Below are positions 24,801-27,569 of a DNA stretch of 64,000 nucleotides, piece by piece. Source of the stretch: Paludibacteraceae bacterium (lineage in GTDB: Bacteria; Bacteroidota; Bacteroidia; Bacteroidales; Paludibacteraceae). The position numbers and the translations under genes were made by a program. The number at the start of each line of letters is the position of its first letter. Positions within the stretch are counted from its first letter, which is position 1. The notes beneath the pieces are model-generated. The model worked only from the letters and a program-made list of their open reading frames with translations, was not told the DNA's origin and searched no databases. The stretch is taken from the NCBI GenBank assembly GCA_017550335.1, contig JAFZPM010000046.1:62001-126000 (forward strand), in the 5' to 3' direction.

Positions 24801-25956
24801 TAATCCACCCGTCGTAGTAGAATTCGGGCAGTAAGTTCTTTACGTAGGAAGCGTTACAATCCTCGTTTTGGTTCACTTCCCATGTTACCTGTGTTACAGG
24901 TATTTGTTTGTATTTCTTGCATATTTGGTGTGTGCATTCATATTCCTTGCAGACTTGTTCGAATTCGACGCATTGATCAACGTTGAATGAGGCGGATGTT
25001 TCCCCCCTGTTACAATTGTTGCATCTCATTATGTCGGATGTTATGTTCCCCCACCAGTCTTTTTTGATACATCTTACCTCGTTGCAATTTCTTGCGCTAT
25101 TCCACCAACTGTTGGTCGTTATGGTTTGCCATCTCAAACAGTTGTCTCCGTCTCCCATTCGTACGCAGTTGTCGTTCCATTGGTCGCATTTCCATTCCTC
25201 GCATTCCTCGGTTTCTTCCATGACGACTTCTTCTTTCCTGATAATCTCGTGTTGCTGAGCTGGTTTGAGCCTTGGGTCACCCGCCCTGTATTCAACGAAA
25301 TTTCCACATTGTTGGGATGGGATCAGTTCGCCATTCTGTTTGTAAACTTTGATGCTGAAGCGTGGTCTCTTGTTGTCTGCGTCGATGTGGGTGCTCTTTT
25401 TGTCGTATTGCATGACGACTGCGTAACGAAGGGTTAGCAGTGTTGAATTCTCCTTCACTTCGAATTGGTAGGTCGCTTTTTCCGCCTGCGCTCTTGTTTT
25501 TCGGGTTTGCACATTGTCGTTGTCGTAGTGCTCCTCTGATTCCTCTGTGGAACCTATTCTCATGGATTGTCCGAATCCTATCGGCACTAATTTCAGGTTG
25601 TCACATGCCAAGTTGAGGTCGTAGCTGGTACTTGCCACCACTTCGAAATATCCGTGTTCTGTGGTAAGGCTACCCACCTTTTCTGTCCACTCGTCCGTCG
25701 TGTTTGTCTCGTCCTCGTTGTAGGTTTTGTGGATGGCCAGCGGTGTGTTATTCCTGTCGTGGGCTTGTTCGGCGTAATTCGCTGGTCCATAGTACCCGTA
25801 GTAACGGGTCCAGTTCTCGAAACTACCCTTCTCGAAGCTTAGGTTTGGCGTATCTATGTTCCTTGTCGCCGCATAGGTAGATGCCCCGGTAAGGAATAGC
25901 GATATGATTGTAATCAAGTTGATTTTTAGAAGGTTGTATATCATCTTTGCTCTCAT
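829..25956 (-). CDS. Giant T9SS type-B sorted adhesin, about 90 Ig-like domains
   Basis: One uninterrupted frame encodes 8375 residues (roughly 920 kDa). Order of parts: signal peptide (1-29); an N-terminal module shared with the 1630-aa protein at 56730 (about 30-560), interrupted by a cysteine-rich insert (about 240-375); a PKD-like segment (about 580-680); about 90 Ig-like domains of about 84 residues; a PKD-like linker; and a gliding-motility type-B C-terminal domain (last about 95 residues, with VYVWKDFWAPN, FTPN, NGRDKNG and the terminal VTLLR). Each Ig-like unit has a proline-led first strand, a VCxGD-type cysteine, a central YxW, a TxYxVxGxD strand and an NGC cysteine, so one disulfide per domain is likely. 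Family knowledge: such CTDs direct proteins through the type IX system to the cell surface, as for SprB. A function as adhesin or surface filament is inference. No PorP/SprF gene adjoins it within the window. Confidence 0.9.
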   Translation of the reverse strand: MRAKMIYNLLKINLITIISLFLTGASTYAATRNIDTPNLSFEKGSFENWTRYYGYYGPANYAEQAHDRNNTPLAIHKTYNEDETNTTDEWTEKVGSLTTEHGYFEVVASTSYDLNLACDNLKLVPIGFGQSMRIGSTEESEEHYDNDNVQTRKTRAQAEKATYQFEVKENSTLLTLRYAVVMQYDKKSTHIDADNKRPRFSIKVYKQNGELIPSQQCGNFVEYRAGDPRLKPAQQHEIIRKEEVVMEETEECEEWKCDQWNDNCVRMGDGDNCLRWQTITTNSWWNSARNCNEVRCIKKDWWGNITSDIMRCNNCNRGETSASFNVDQCVEFEQVCKEYECTHQICKKYKQIPVTQVTWEVNQNEDCNASYVKNLLPEFYYDGWITLNYDLRDLIGETITIEVENRDCLEYLPRCLNGGHFNTNSGTETVTGPGKFTAYCTTCRQNRSFAQTFTGGVHRTYAYINASTQKMELKIKNCGESEPNAVITAPEWFDKYIWERGKPGEPNYKKYTTKANSPYICIIPQEDIIENMDYTCTMYNEANENCTKTIDTFRLLKNPITADFEWDKGCYNEIKFNNLSKVDAVTMSDGRQKKNDEITYQVWTFYDQKGEKEEENGEENPTKIFKCKDNDNCTYATRLAVITKNDCRIERDTYITVDRRPEVVINGEEYVCYGDSTQLSLDDDSYSESDLNSNGGTHTYVWLNEAGDTLKKSTGPDGRSCIVKPVNGTIRYRLQIHQNRESTGVDSMHCVFEGTHDVSVIEKPTAKISIANMYTPSNEIKQVDICKNDTIKLDGGTNMKNCQYAWYEGSWGGWGSLQDEDFHNMFEIQGSDTINNGKTEKSNILVSDTTNHYLVVVAENGCMQIDSIRANAMPLPELSITANGKLVENGYTEICVGGSATMKVSGKDANDNDVRTFVWTTPNQGQPTLDLITATPEENDNFFNSEKNRYEYRYKVSGSDAMGCTSKDSIDIYMYKKPTITFNTNDFTNGVCAGQEFVLKVGGVDSCVIDNSIQAGSIENPTNEVIEIPLIANEAKRFYTVEGIKINGDTTCKSSNEFSLTVNQAPKITIIGVTTICKGGDLSLEADGANEYSWWKKGSNNKTNGKRFTDKPETDTLYYVEGRQTSGALCKNIDSVRVSIDSAPAIILEYNTDSVCVGDTKVLKAKVDPASNQTIQKYTWSNGAIGEQITIALYEEDEKIIVTGEDEFKCVSKDSAILHTKPYPTLTAEASGNYCENMPGVVNLKGADKYIYQDRTLGENLASNSTFEWVIDDVGKAGTKEYFFSGSLSNCEAEGSVIINVLEAPALAISGAEGGICKGDDVTLTVTGGKAGTNYKWEYKTSSGGAWTQLQGSQYTGASITVQPESNTFYRVSGEGSNGCNGTSAETELKVYDIPNITITKDASKDSCVNSKVYLSATGAGDNGTYSWSITAVNGGTTIANATGASIEIPLSQNANINVVGTTQNMCFSSASTTVTVYPYPDFTMEKDYVCAGNEITMTINQVGTTVIDTVQWIPSSGFSNMTGTYIYNINDHGDDRNSFTDNNPKENNSIYQIQVHGTTKEGCKTKKNFNFSVVSQPNIYIVGKTVYCEGDSVNLTAKGGATYTWDNGTTGERYDSIAKVTRTSFRVTGKDSRGCANTTAPYIITVNSKPNVVANAEQSSVCSGDPVKITATNATSYTWQQKKSSAPTVVTNYPCSSCQEINPIINEETTFIVTGVENGCYGKDEVTIYAKERPSLRIEAEQDTLCKNGSTNITVTNTNNSTVSTWGYANNITPSVSSGSQLKFNTGNLEHQSNYMITATSTEGCEAQENITIEIFAEPTIGIDYEKLYVCAGDDAELSVIGDSTLKYRWETDKTVSYQQPTSETSREISVRISENTKFTLHATYANNCQTKSDPVTMAVKNLPEIEVIQTPQTAVCNGTNVKLTARGINGAVMNNAGWTWEDVDHNDLNNKSADYNIPKLNGETTFRVKGTDQYGCESEWEEHQVNTTNAPEFEINVDKAVVCKNEKVRFSISTTESGLKYKWNNSSVATTASTLDTTLTIAKEYTIKVTAENDYCTTTKSKTVKVNDIPRVSITSESGKNSICRGDDIKLIANVSNIKDPQNLQYIWSNGNTQYYASYQSSATGTEPNMEATVKVKEGACESEIARYNVNINDLPTITINGETNSSKEVCKGNAMNLVAGGSNANNYSWFQNNASVGGGGSYKPTIDGETQITLKGIDINGCEGTATMSIQANPIPTFDMVAPDICKGNDGIITFTNLQNVDSINVSRENVSVDIRIADGVTYTEPNMQQSQIYYVKATSDKKCTSEVKNKTITVNALPNIQISCDPLSKEICMGDKATLTVTGGVNYTWAAVEGLTPDAQDNSKAIFSPTAAGRYTLEVSGKGQNNCTDNTQIEITVHNIPVITTTPSLAAICEGDIATFTASPANNSSSQNLTYVWSNGTNVLNGATINPVINQDETFSVYGTDAATGCKSESVTVNATRKANPSVTITKQPICEGSNASVQFSAQSGTTISNISIDGINYNTTTITLEELSDSKSYNAIVEGANGCKSYEEFYIDVVKKPVISFVPSTEDNMSKICLGDQVTITAKSDQDNSVLSWTSETNNGLSAGEFTTSGAQFTFKPKNPRENVNNPYKFKVVATNTQGSLQCEKSEYYKVVAYQTNSNTILGDSAACEGSNLILSSEKPFRSYSWSELSNPTRIISSAKTLTEKIESDRTYILTAFDDNGCASYNTLKIKAVPVPSFTIQPDKQCEGVKTVTRIDLSTATPSSGVIYDWGSDGSEITEKEELLQESKTYSVVGKYTYTDKAGKKTTCSSEAKKATTIIQPKPEFTILSNNTRNNTVCKKTEWTSEETITFSIEGSYTFKWNKGTAEGPTESTEGIKGSNTKKDCKVLPSGKDEYYWATVTDQTTGCVATKSVTASLESTPKPTITHNSACPGGIVTLIASSEGATSYMWLNTDHQVVGSGNTLSIPADIIRRSSAADTGFFARAFNALGCQSEEANVRVGKADKPTIRVTAENICAGEKPKITFKGADRFRLVSEGNKEGTNPYVYEEMTALYDNKSYTIHAWNVDAAGNVTCETDTTITLKVNQKPNISIEPANGTPGTSSSICFGESVKLEAKLHNVSNPTYSWQADNNYSFSPNNRDNVTLKAQTTGVNQYKVTLSVTDGSTGCSNDAEYYVNVNPLPEVTIIADANPVCEGNSITLRANDVYKSYDWHKSDQSATVGNQLHGTDHCEILSEETAQGYDKYIRLDVENANGCKNWDTIHVYTKEKPTFNVSANPICYDSLPTLTVTPGAGGIDLVYWPDGTSSDKKEWKPTTGLTGNKSYTISVSKNGCMSETKNVYVEVYQPKELTFKVDDTETEGRPVMVCKGKDVKIAVTNTGLSDIQWGDGSEVGTEITRNITQDKTFTFKANVLESSGISCPASGSQSIKVYATNQISISGGGTVCKEGDLEFNASGAESYSWHIDPATAGEIICNNSDSSEITVKNIVKNFSIYATGTDANGCASEQSSTKTATLLPSPDINISAHADTICSGDKIEMTATLGQGQGNDISWTRGTGANGNKVSTTLSTSNGSKREEVYQVKATYNNCPATKEVTITILPLPELILSTEGAFCEGGKTTITAKEIYGTDVLYAWNYEGNQNGYSSYSSANNTYIAEEGGRYSVKAKMNKQGLQCETKEAVSTDITVVENPTLTGIDVVGSPCKGERVTLSPTGNGSTSYDYEWYYIPTNLDTTLIEKMERIQPTITQDTTFLLVASTTQKFTNVTLVCKNSKSIKIDKNPDPEFRLKATTNCYGEDMVVEAEGAADYTYTWTWDDGQPVTGSKVTIPSAQGSHLFHVQAKTDKNCTSTKDTIVSVYPLPIIDEITGDNVICLNETSELTVKCDNPTDITKYEWMGSDNYTVNANDLSKITIKPTRVQDNASFSVTVTDIHNCKSSKAYAIDIKPMPKTKTSVTPSCPGEPSTIEAQDENGMDNVTYTWYEYDENQPDKRGEFVGSGEKLEKEINTSAQFVVTASSEFGCETDTTVIAQAHPMPNIRFTGDTLICEGESTEISIIAEWPNQNGTVSYYWLEVDNATSNHDHVTLSPKTTTDYHIKVQTGDNCQMDTFIRINVKPRPIVTINDTRNGRDMVCAGDSFTLKAKVTNSTGNFQYIWEEINAPAYSFESNNSVLKLSETNKHESLFSVIAKEIVTSTNDKQCADTTNFTLEPLTKPTVKIAEINPVCEKSEVDIVIENANNTSYEYVWSNDKTGSMITETIESDTLFKVTCIDRTNRCQSEDSITVRTKPYPTIQLKDSLGNVITNKNITSCKDATLKVEANVTNKTNNATVTYSWSKENDLSFVQNNSLLNTTISDAYNYIVAANMSGCESYDTIYTSYYPTPTVIVDGDRNTCPNGNVELHVSITGGSAGSNYTIDWIKEDGVTINEKIPNRKDTIIAVGLTKESYSFQATATDDDKHCAAKSEPFIVTLWNNPTVILTPEKTNVCEGDLTTISAKLQAGSGSFTWKYDGIEKIGDKIEAAITKNTTFTVTGMDENGCKGETSITIGKVDKPSLSIDGIKNICEGDEDGVTLRLSGATQYTIDNTTKYQSASTNDIAQAILKPDATRDYYIEYTDGNCTGDSTITITVNPLPDLRINGETDGSTNICEGNSIILSATQGLSDYNWRVSSFSGTATPNAAKDEMTITTNTDSHTRQIVNVTVSASENGCTDSAHYTITINPQPVFSLNAQEAICENGEVTLTVTQGANAEAYSELDWGTLSSNSNATEVSVHSTKPAGQTETYYVTAKSINQCTYTDSAIVTIKAKPSFTLAAGDVCEKDNAVIELTSGSADSYFVGDDAITFTNNKWTDESKSLNAGVHAMTVKGKNNYTLTSGVTLVCEKEEEVYINVKTLPDVRIAAPNFLCTYVKTSELEASAADSYVWTNAKNETVGTSKILQINTPQQDTILTYTVEVTVGGCKNKTSANIEVYQNPQFEARTELVYACRGSDVTLEFTDRTPGGTWQWSNGVDNAPTYILQNVQDARTIIGVTAENAQGCRATKSFVVDVRENPTFRLEGDLTVCKGDSANIVLYTDDTNGGALCDYIWGEGEQTQHGDFIKIKDVIDGKKDFVVNMMTHHVGSIPDYANNTEIIDSVDCISQEIITVDVWELPAISINGGKADTTVCAKEEVNLTASSTDITTWEWKGDISILDLPANNDRTTSQTKATTGGKSQYKYIVKATDGNGCTDSTDFTIYVNALPNIELSAPAQVCDGTDTTVTAKSQDNKELLYSWDGGINYTTSNKNDVQINGADVTIKVVAKDENGCMSDEVQKKIEFLPNPEVSFDNPVNNVCYGDNVSLTVKDTSNATQFYWMGDRNYTGDTYNVTGLKELTTFTVVGTRSKNNITCTHKQTHTVDVWSLPTVKIDPAPTTSVCDNGSVTLKGYGANKYAWRDSRGTISRNESDYGTETEKTFANLREQTTKYLWGMNNNGCVNQDSVIININELPKFIITGDTIACENEEITLTATKDASTIGGLGYVWRNNEGNELSRNDELKIRITKDTMLYVTATNANECEKMDSIFIIMKEIPSIFAVKDTQNVCKDDPATLVVGSSMSDVIFSWVDARTGTKIEGSDLSNNNTTLTQTISTYKEYKATVTKQYPVFSRQKECSSDTSFKITPWEKPIILLDGQREVCEGDSVLLQAEGGVDGKYKWSYQYQVGTTTITVDTVGSSSQLKPVPSRDLTTYVVVGEDSRTCKNTANILVRRNGLPSFTINAPKEACEGEKISVSISTSTSYNYKWDESGYRKNNSHDYVITQDTTIHIYAINADTHCEKHDSFKIDSKKHPELKLDFDEYTCFGSPANFSTSNDETNTTFAWYEGNNVSSTAFSTGKTGTTAPLRNESWFFVKATKSYTHTTCESDTSFRIQVLQLPTIKIEEGNTYSACKGDSVTLNATGGDKYAWETTDVTATSESRKDTSFIPARNGEQHTLLGGKYYTYGTKTYTCYNTDVTTIALYELPKFDIEGPTDTCQGQRIALSGNSSESLSYEWTDTLGNHISSLKSHTFLITKDTTVRLTASNVLGCNSSKTYDVKMHKYPTLELDSASFTENVCRNAKGFIRILNTEADVNRVDYQWASWGEEGAITNTDSIKPTVLKQTQYTVTASNVYNNNGGHCPTTGKYTINTWDDPTIIVENVSVCPGDEATLVASCPTVSDDAAFHWENASEHSATYKTQPINQQTVFHVTVVDDKHCQGEGSVIVSLHPLPSFGLQSNSPVCRGTRVTVEANNMGLEYDWHDMKGFHQDMTYSEILDDDMKKILVTARTANGCTKDDSINVYVKDNPTLTLTMRNSEGKDTNYVCYGEEMTLTASGATGGYEWNVDGKEYGDGQSIVQLTHLTTPVNVTLRGTSNECASSIDTTINIWSLPNIMIEAENASVCIGKDDSLFAKGGVSGKYTWRGPEITGNNVQWNGTLASELFGDNVKVHLNATNNATFMAKYHVIGVDENGCKGTGNIDIKVNELPTVQIEGDLEVCQGEEASLYTTGTAESFIWTVNNQTYYSSSISPQILENNTKVMVIGTDNNGCEAGDIDYIKTKPIPHVIVETNTGVDTVCKNDKVRIDLKAVDINGNDLTQNATWEWQNANTNSYWEEVISNKKSYNVRVEVNKCQNDTNFNINVWPLPIFEIKGDDAICIGDSTILTAEDDKNGNGPMTYVWKQTSQGGLGTTETIRNHTTADLTVSPKEVTRYTAEGTDKHQCHSTATHLLRVDALPTDLIIVAVPSDSICEGDNVTLKVTGSGVDYTWSIGDTRLNSGEELSYKIEQDTKFTVRGRNANGCDFEVSKTIYKKRRPVIEVVNKPDYVCYNSEATIVVKGAETYKWDNNETSETTTEILQMDRTFTVSGSMNGCEAEPIDIHVPVKSLPTILISSDKLDNEICAGDSIKLIASGGVTGKYEWENGPNKDDIKVSPKATTTYTVWGEDEFKCRNHNDYQVIVHDLPLLHIEAFSSLICEGDIDTLWVVNDNPKAANGSQVLFKSYAWEDGETVEKINSSIKQDKTFKVTVQDIYGCVNDAEKLIKTKPYPKLNVTAPAYVCYNESGTVSISGAKNYTWNDGSHAAQFSNVLKRDTVYSVMGETDGCQSDTTFSIPVMPLPNVWISSNVDELCLKQSITMRANGAHTYVWNVRDIETNSNEVETVTVKPNKANKTFQYSVTGTDLNGCVNKDEFEVKVNPLPEFDIHGMTEICQGDMDTLWVTGNAIRYTWTNTGEQSDSIYPIVDEPTTYKVTAESENGCIAEDSIKVRVKMYPTVTISAPTAVCHGEKAIMTANGANEYVWQNDPTKTNKKFVDAPEKGTTYTVKGTTKGCTSEASVYVDVNPLPYVWITGSESVCAGEDMVLSANGATSYLWSTRQVGEHISLTPTETSKPLVISVIGTDANNCVNNDTFTITVHPLPNVKILGESATCNGDATHLEATGAKDYVWNTSEQGAHIYPIITGNKTFTVEGTDEYGCKSSDSKTITRKFYPVLSYTAPSAVCDGSEVRISVTGASHYTWSGTESLKAQGGTMTDTIRRRTIYKVEGEENGCTTVREIIIDKYELPTIWINGPATVCQGSQLKLNATGGNTYTWAWGGNTYRSNALSDQPERTTTYRVTGTDNHKCSNTAVHEVVVKPTPRFIVKGETEVCEGTATTLTAESTDNSQLSFSWSNGAGTPSITPVINSTTKFIVVAKDANNCESTVTHTVVSQEIPEVTWTGTTTLCQGDRLQLNAKGAKTYKWTSSDKPGVTLSTTNLMTDYPTTSAIYVLEGSSNGCAAEPISIPVNALPNPNLTYQGNTVICENSQLTLTVYGADSYLWNNGSSNKTMITIPPAGDSIFSVVGTDKNKCKTELKIPVKVNKNPEFTIDGETEVCRGEYTTLTATGDAMTYYWGYQTPIYDKNLSSNGTPIAVQIDIPTYVFVKGVDENGCESEKSIAVKMKTPPTVKYSGNTEVCLGETIELTAEGDAKEYRWSTDGGLTSQAGNPYKFTPMGVTRVILTGVAENGCTASEEIFIETNVAPNVDIYGDSSVCEGNSARLIADGADKFVWREESTGKIEEGRYLERENMKAGANKFYITGTSVSDCKNTKEFTLWVYKNPTVKIHDTLIGCPNTDTEAEFSIRESNIISCEWRSNPLNGDLFSNSAKKVSGTITEPTEVYVVAYDANRCASYDTIKVDALQFNPIRFDVSPTTIDENSNVIEMTGIFPETENWNWLTDDGASETRGRMAKHTYTNTNVRDSFIVTARAYDDKGCLYEGDTIVYVWKDFWAPNAFTPNEDDMNDCFRFMGTEFMTEFHWRIFDRTGRIIFESDDKNAKWNGRDKNGDKCEWGVYGYIVEYKSIYKGINKTGEKRGTVTLLR
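1365..23975 (-). repeat. Array of about 90 Ig-like domains with three-domain periodicity
   Basis: Reading the protein by hand I counted about 90 consecutive domains. The residue before the leading proline is not random. In the C-terminal half two of every three boundaries read LP (as in NPLPxVWI or HPLPNVKI), while every third reads YP, HP, NP, IP or RP (KPYP, KMYP, KFYP). The third-phase domains are often shorter, with APxxVC at the first strand and few residues between TxYxVxG and GC. The unit of duplication therefore appears to be a triplet of about 250 residues. The units have diverged at the DNA level; I saw no long perfect DNA repeats. Confidence 0.75.
24900..25225 (-). other. Cysteine-rich insert in the N-terminal module of the giant protein
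   Basis: This segment encodes roughly residues 240-350. It holds about 14 cysteines, many in CxxxC or CxxC spacing (EWKCDQW, RCNNCN, CKEYECTHQIC), and many tryptophans. The paralogue at 56730 lacks it, although the flanking parts align (SYDLTDYIG there, NYDLRDLIG here, followed by a DCL in both). I do not recognise the fold. It could be a disulfide-knotted or metal-binding tip. Confidence 0.55.
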
Positions 25957-25989
25957 AAGCTTATAAATTTTCTTGTGTTAATAGCAATA

Positions 25990-26022
25990 TCAAAAGTAAA
26001 CCTATTTTTTTTCATTAACAAA
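25990..26022 (-). promoter_or_regulatory. Promoter of the giant adhesin gene
   Basis: On the minus strand TACTTTTGA (25990-25998) matches the Bacteroides -7 box TAnnTTTG. TTTG at 26019-26022 sits 20 bases upstream at the -33 position. The predicted leader is about 30 bases, ending at the ATG at 25956. Both boxes and their spacing fit the consensus. Confidence 0.6.
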
Positions 26023-26064
26023 TTTTAAGCATGAAAATAGATGCAAAAATGTCAATCGCCGTTT

Positions 26065-26245
26065 TTTTAACGTTATATTTATATATTCATATTGAAATAT
26101 CATTCTATATTCATGTATTCATATTTGAATGTGATTTAATATTTATATATTTGTACTGATATATTTATTTATATACTGATATTTTTATTTGTGTGTAAAT
26201 ATTTCTGTGTGTATATTTGTATATATGTAAAAATATATGTAAGTT
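26065..26245. repeat. AT-rich degenerate repeats upstream of the ParA gene
   Basis: This tract consists almost only of A and T, with recurring short words such as tatattcat, attcatat, atatttat and gtgtgtatat. It lies between the divergent giant gene and the ParA gene and differs sharply from the roughly balanced coding sequence around it. It could hold the ParA operon promoter, a partition-type binding site, or simply be AT-rich spacer. Confidence 0.5.
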
Positions 26246-26308
26246 TGTATCGTTTTTGGGGAACGGCAGGTCTGGCTGGTTGCCCGAAAAACGTAAAAAT
26301 GATGATTT

Positions 26309-27007
26309 ATGGGTAAGATACTTCCAGGGCTTGTGGTCTCCTTCGTCTCCCAAAAAGGGGGGAGCGGAAAAACCACTTTGACGACGATGTTCGCCAATTA
26401 TTTGCATAGGGTGGGGAAGATGAATGGTCTCCGCTTCGTTGTGGTCGACTGCGACAATGAACAGAATAGCTTGTATAATATGCGTCAGAGCGATGTCGCC
26501 ACTTTCGGGAAAAACTCCGACAACGCATACCCTGTCTTGTCGGTCTTCTCCCAGGAACTCCCTAACCGGTTGGGGAAACTGAAGGAGTCGTACGACATTA
26601 TCCTTATAGATTTCCCGGGTAACATGGTGCAGGAGGGTGTGATGACTTTGTATCACCTGATAGACGTGGCTTTTGTCCCTCTGATCCCTTCTAAAATCGA
26701 CTACAACGCCACGGAGATCTTCTTTAATAAATTCCTGAAGATCGTGGATAAGAGGAAGAAGGACTTCGGGCTGGACACTACTTACGTGGGATTGTTCAAC
26801 CGCGTGCGAGAGAACGTGCTGGAGTTCCGCTCCCTTTATGAGGCAAACAAGTCCGGTGGCCTCTTTATGAAGTTCCTGGACAGGTATGTGAAGGATACCA
26901 CCGACACGCAGCGTTACCTCACAACGATTGACGGCAAGGTGAACTATGACCTCTCGAAGACTTTCGAGGATTTGTTGAACGTGATTGTCTTACATATTCA
27001 AAAATAA
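26309..27007 (+). CDS. ParA/MinD-family ATPase, similar to TraA of Bacteroides conjugative elements
   Basis: This 232-residue protein has a deviant Walker A motif KGGSGKTT near residue 18, a VVDCDNEQNSLYNMR segment (Walker A' region) and Walker B IILIDFPGN. Such ATPases form dynamic patterns on the nucleoid and position plasmids, chromosomes or protein cargo. It is small and lacks the N-terminal helix-turn-helix of type Ia ParA. The VDCD..Q.S...MR pattern recalls the ParA proteins encoded in the mobilisation regions of Bacteroides conjugative transposons. The next gene starts 5 bases after its stop and encodes a likely DNA-binding partner, so the pair is probably one operon. No relaxase, integrase or tra genes are near. 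The start is the only ATG compatible with a complete first strand; the upstream ATGs at 26299 and 26302 do not open this frame. Confidence 0.85.
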   Translation: MGKILPGLVVSFVSQKGGSGKTTLTTMFANYLHRVGKMNGLRFVVVDCDNEQNSLYNMRQSDVATFGKNSDNAYPVLSVFSQELPNRLGKLKESYDIILIDFPGNMVQEGVMTLYHLIDVAFVPLIPSKIDYNATEIFFNKFLKIVDKRKKDFGLDTTYVGLFNRVRENVLEFRSLYEANKSGGLFMKFLDRYVKDTTDTQRYLTTIDGKVNYDLSKTFEDLLNVIVLHIQK

Positions 27008-27012
27008 CGACT

Positions 27013-27426
27013 ATGGCTGTAATGAAAAGTCCTATGGACGCTTTGATCGCCGCAGCGAAGGAAAACGAGAAACGTGAGAGGGAGAAGGCGCTGCAGGATA
27101 ATGTGAATGCCCCTGAACCTAAATCGACAACGGGGGATGCACAGAAGAAAAACCAGGATTCCGCCTCTGCCCCCACTTCGGGGAAGAGTTCCTCTTCTAA
27201 GTCCGCATCCGATGATGCGCTCTCCGCTAACTTCTCCAAACTCTTGGTGAAGTGTGGCAAGGAGAATGCGGTGGTGGTGCAAATACCTGCTCGTATTCAT
27301 CAGGAAATCAAATTGATATCTTATCTGTCCGGGACGCCTATCAACTCTATCGTCTCCAATATGTTGGAGGATTCTTTGGCTAGGAATGAGAAGGAAATCG
27401 CAAAACTGAAGAGTAAAATTAAATAA
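27013..27426 (+). CDS. Small protein with C-terminal ribbon-helix-helix-like domain, ParA partner
   Basis: This 137-residue protein has three parts. Residues 1-30 form a charged helix. Residues 35-75 are a Ser/Lys/Ala-rich, probably disordered linker. The C-terminal part (about 80-137) begins VVVQIPARIHQEIKLISYLSG and continues with a helix NSIVSNMLEDSL. A basic strand followed by two helices is the pattern of ribbon-helix-helix DNA-binding domains such as ParG, and of the DUF3408/TraB-like partners of conjugative-element ParA proteins. It is co-transcribed with the ParA gene (5-base gap). The likely role is binding a centromere-like site and stimulating the ATPase. This is inference; the sequence alone does not identify the family. 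Confidence 0.6.
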   Translation: MAVMKSPMDALIAAAKENEKREREKALQDNVNAPEPKSTTGDAQKKNQDSASAPTSGKSSSSKSASDDALSANFSKLLVKCGKENAVVVQIPARIHQEIKLISYLSGTPINSIVSNMLEDSLARNEKEIAKLKSKIK

Positions 27427-27466
27427 TAGGGTATGGTTTCGCATCCGTGAATGGGTGCCATTTGCG

Positions 27467-27508
27467 CGAACGGCAGGGACAATGTGATCGCATCGTCTCT
27501 GCCGTTCG
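27467..27508 (+). terminator. Long hairpin between convergent genes
   Basis: The arms 27467-27484 and 27491-27508 pair over 18 bases with one mismatch and one G-T pair, around a 6-base loop. It lies between the ends of the ParA operon and the convergent kinase gene, where it could end both transcripts. There is no clear T-run on either side. Confidence 0.55.
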
Positions 27509-27569
27509 TTCTGTATATGCCGCTGAAGTTCCCTTTCCCGAATTTCTTCAGCGGTGAACCCTTAGGTCG

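Noticed and set aside
26065..26245. Replication origin in the AT-rich tract
   Set aside because: I found no DnaA-box cluster (TTATCCACA-like) and no dnaA or dnaN nearby.
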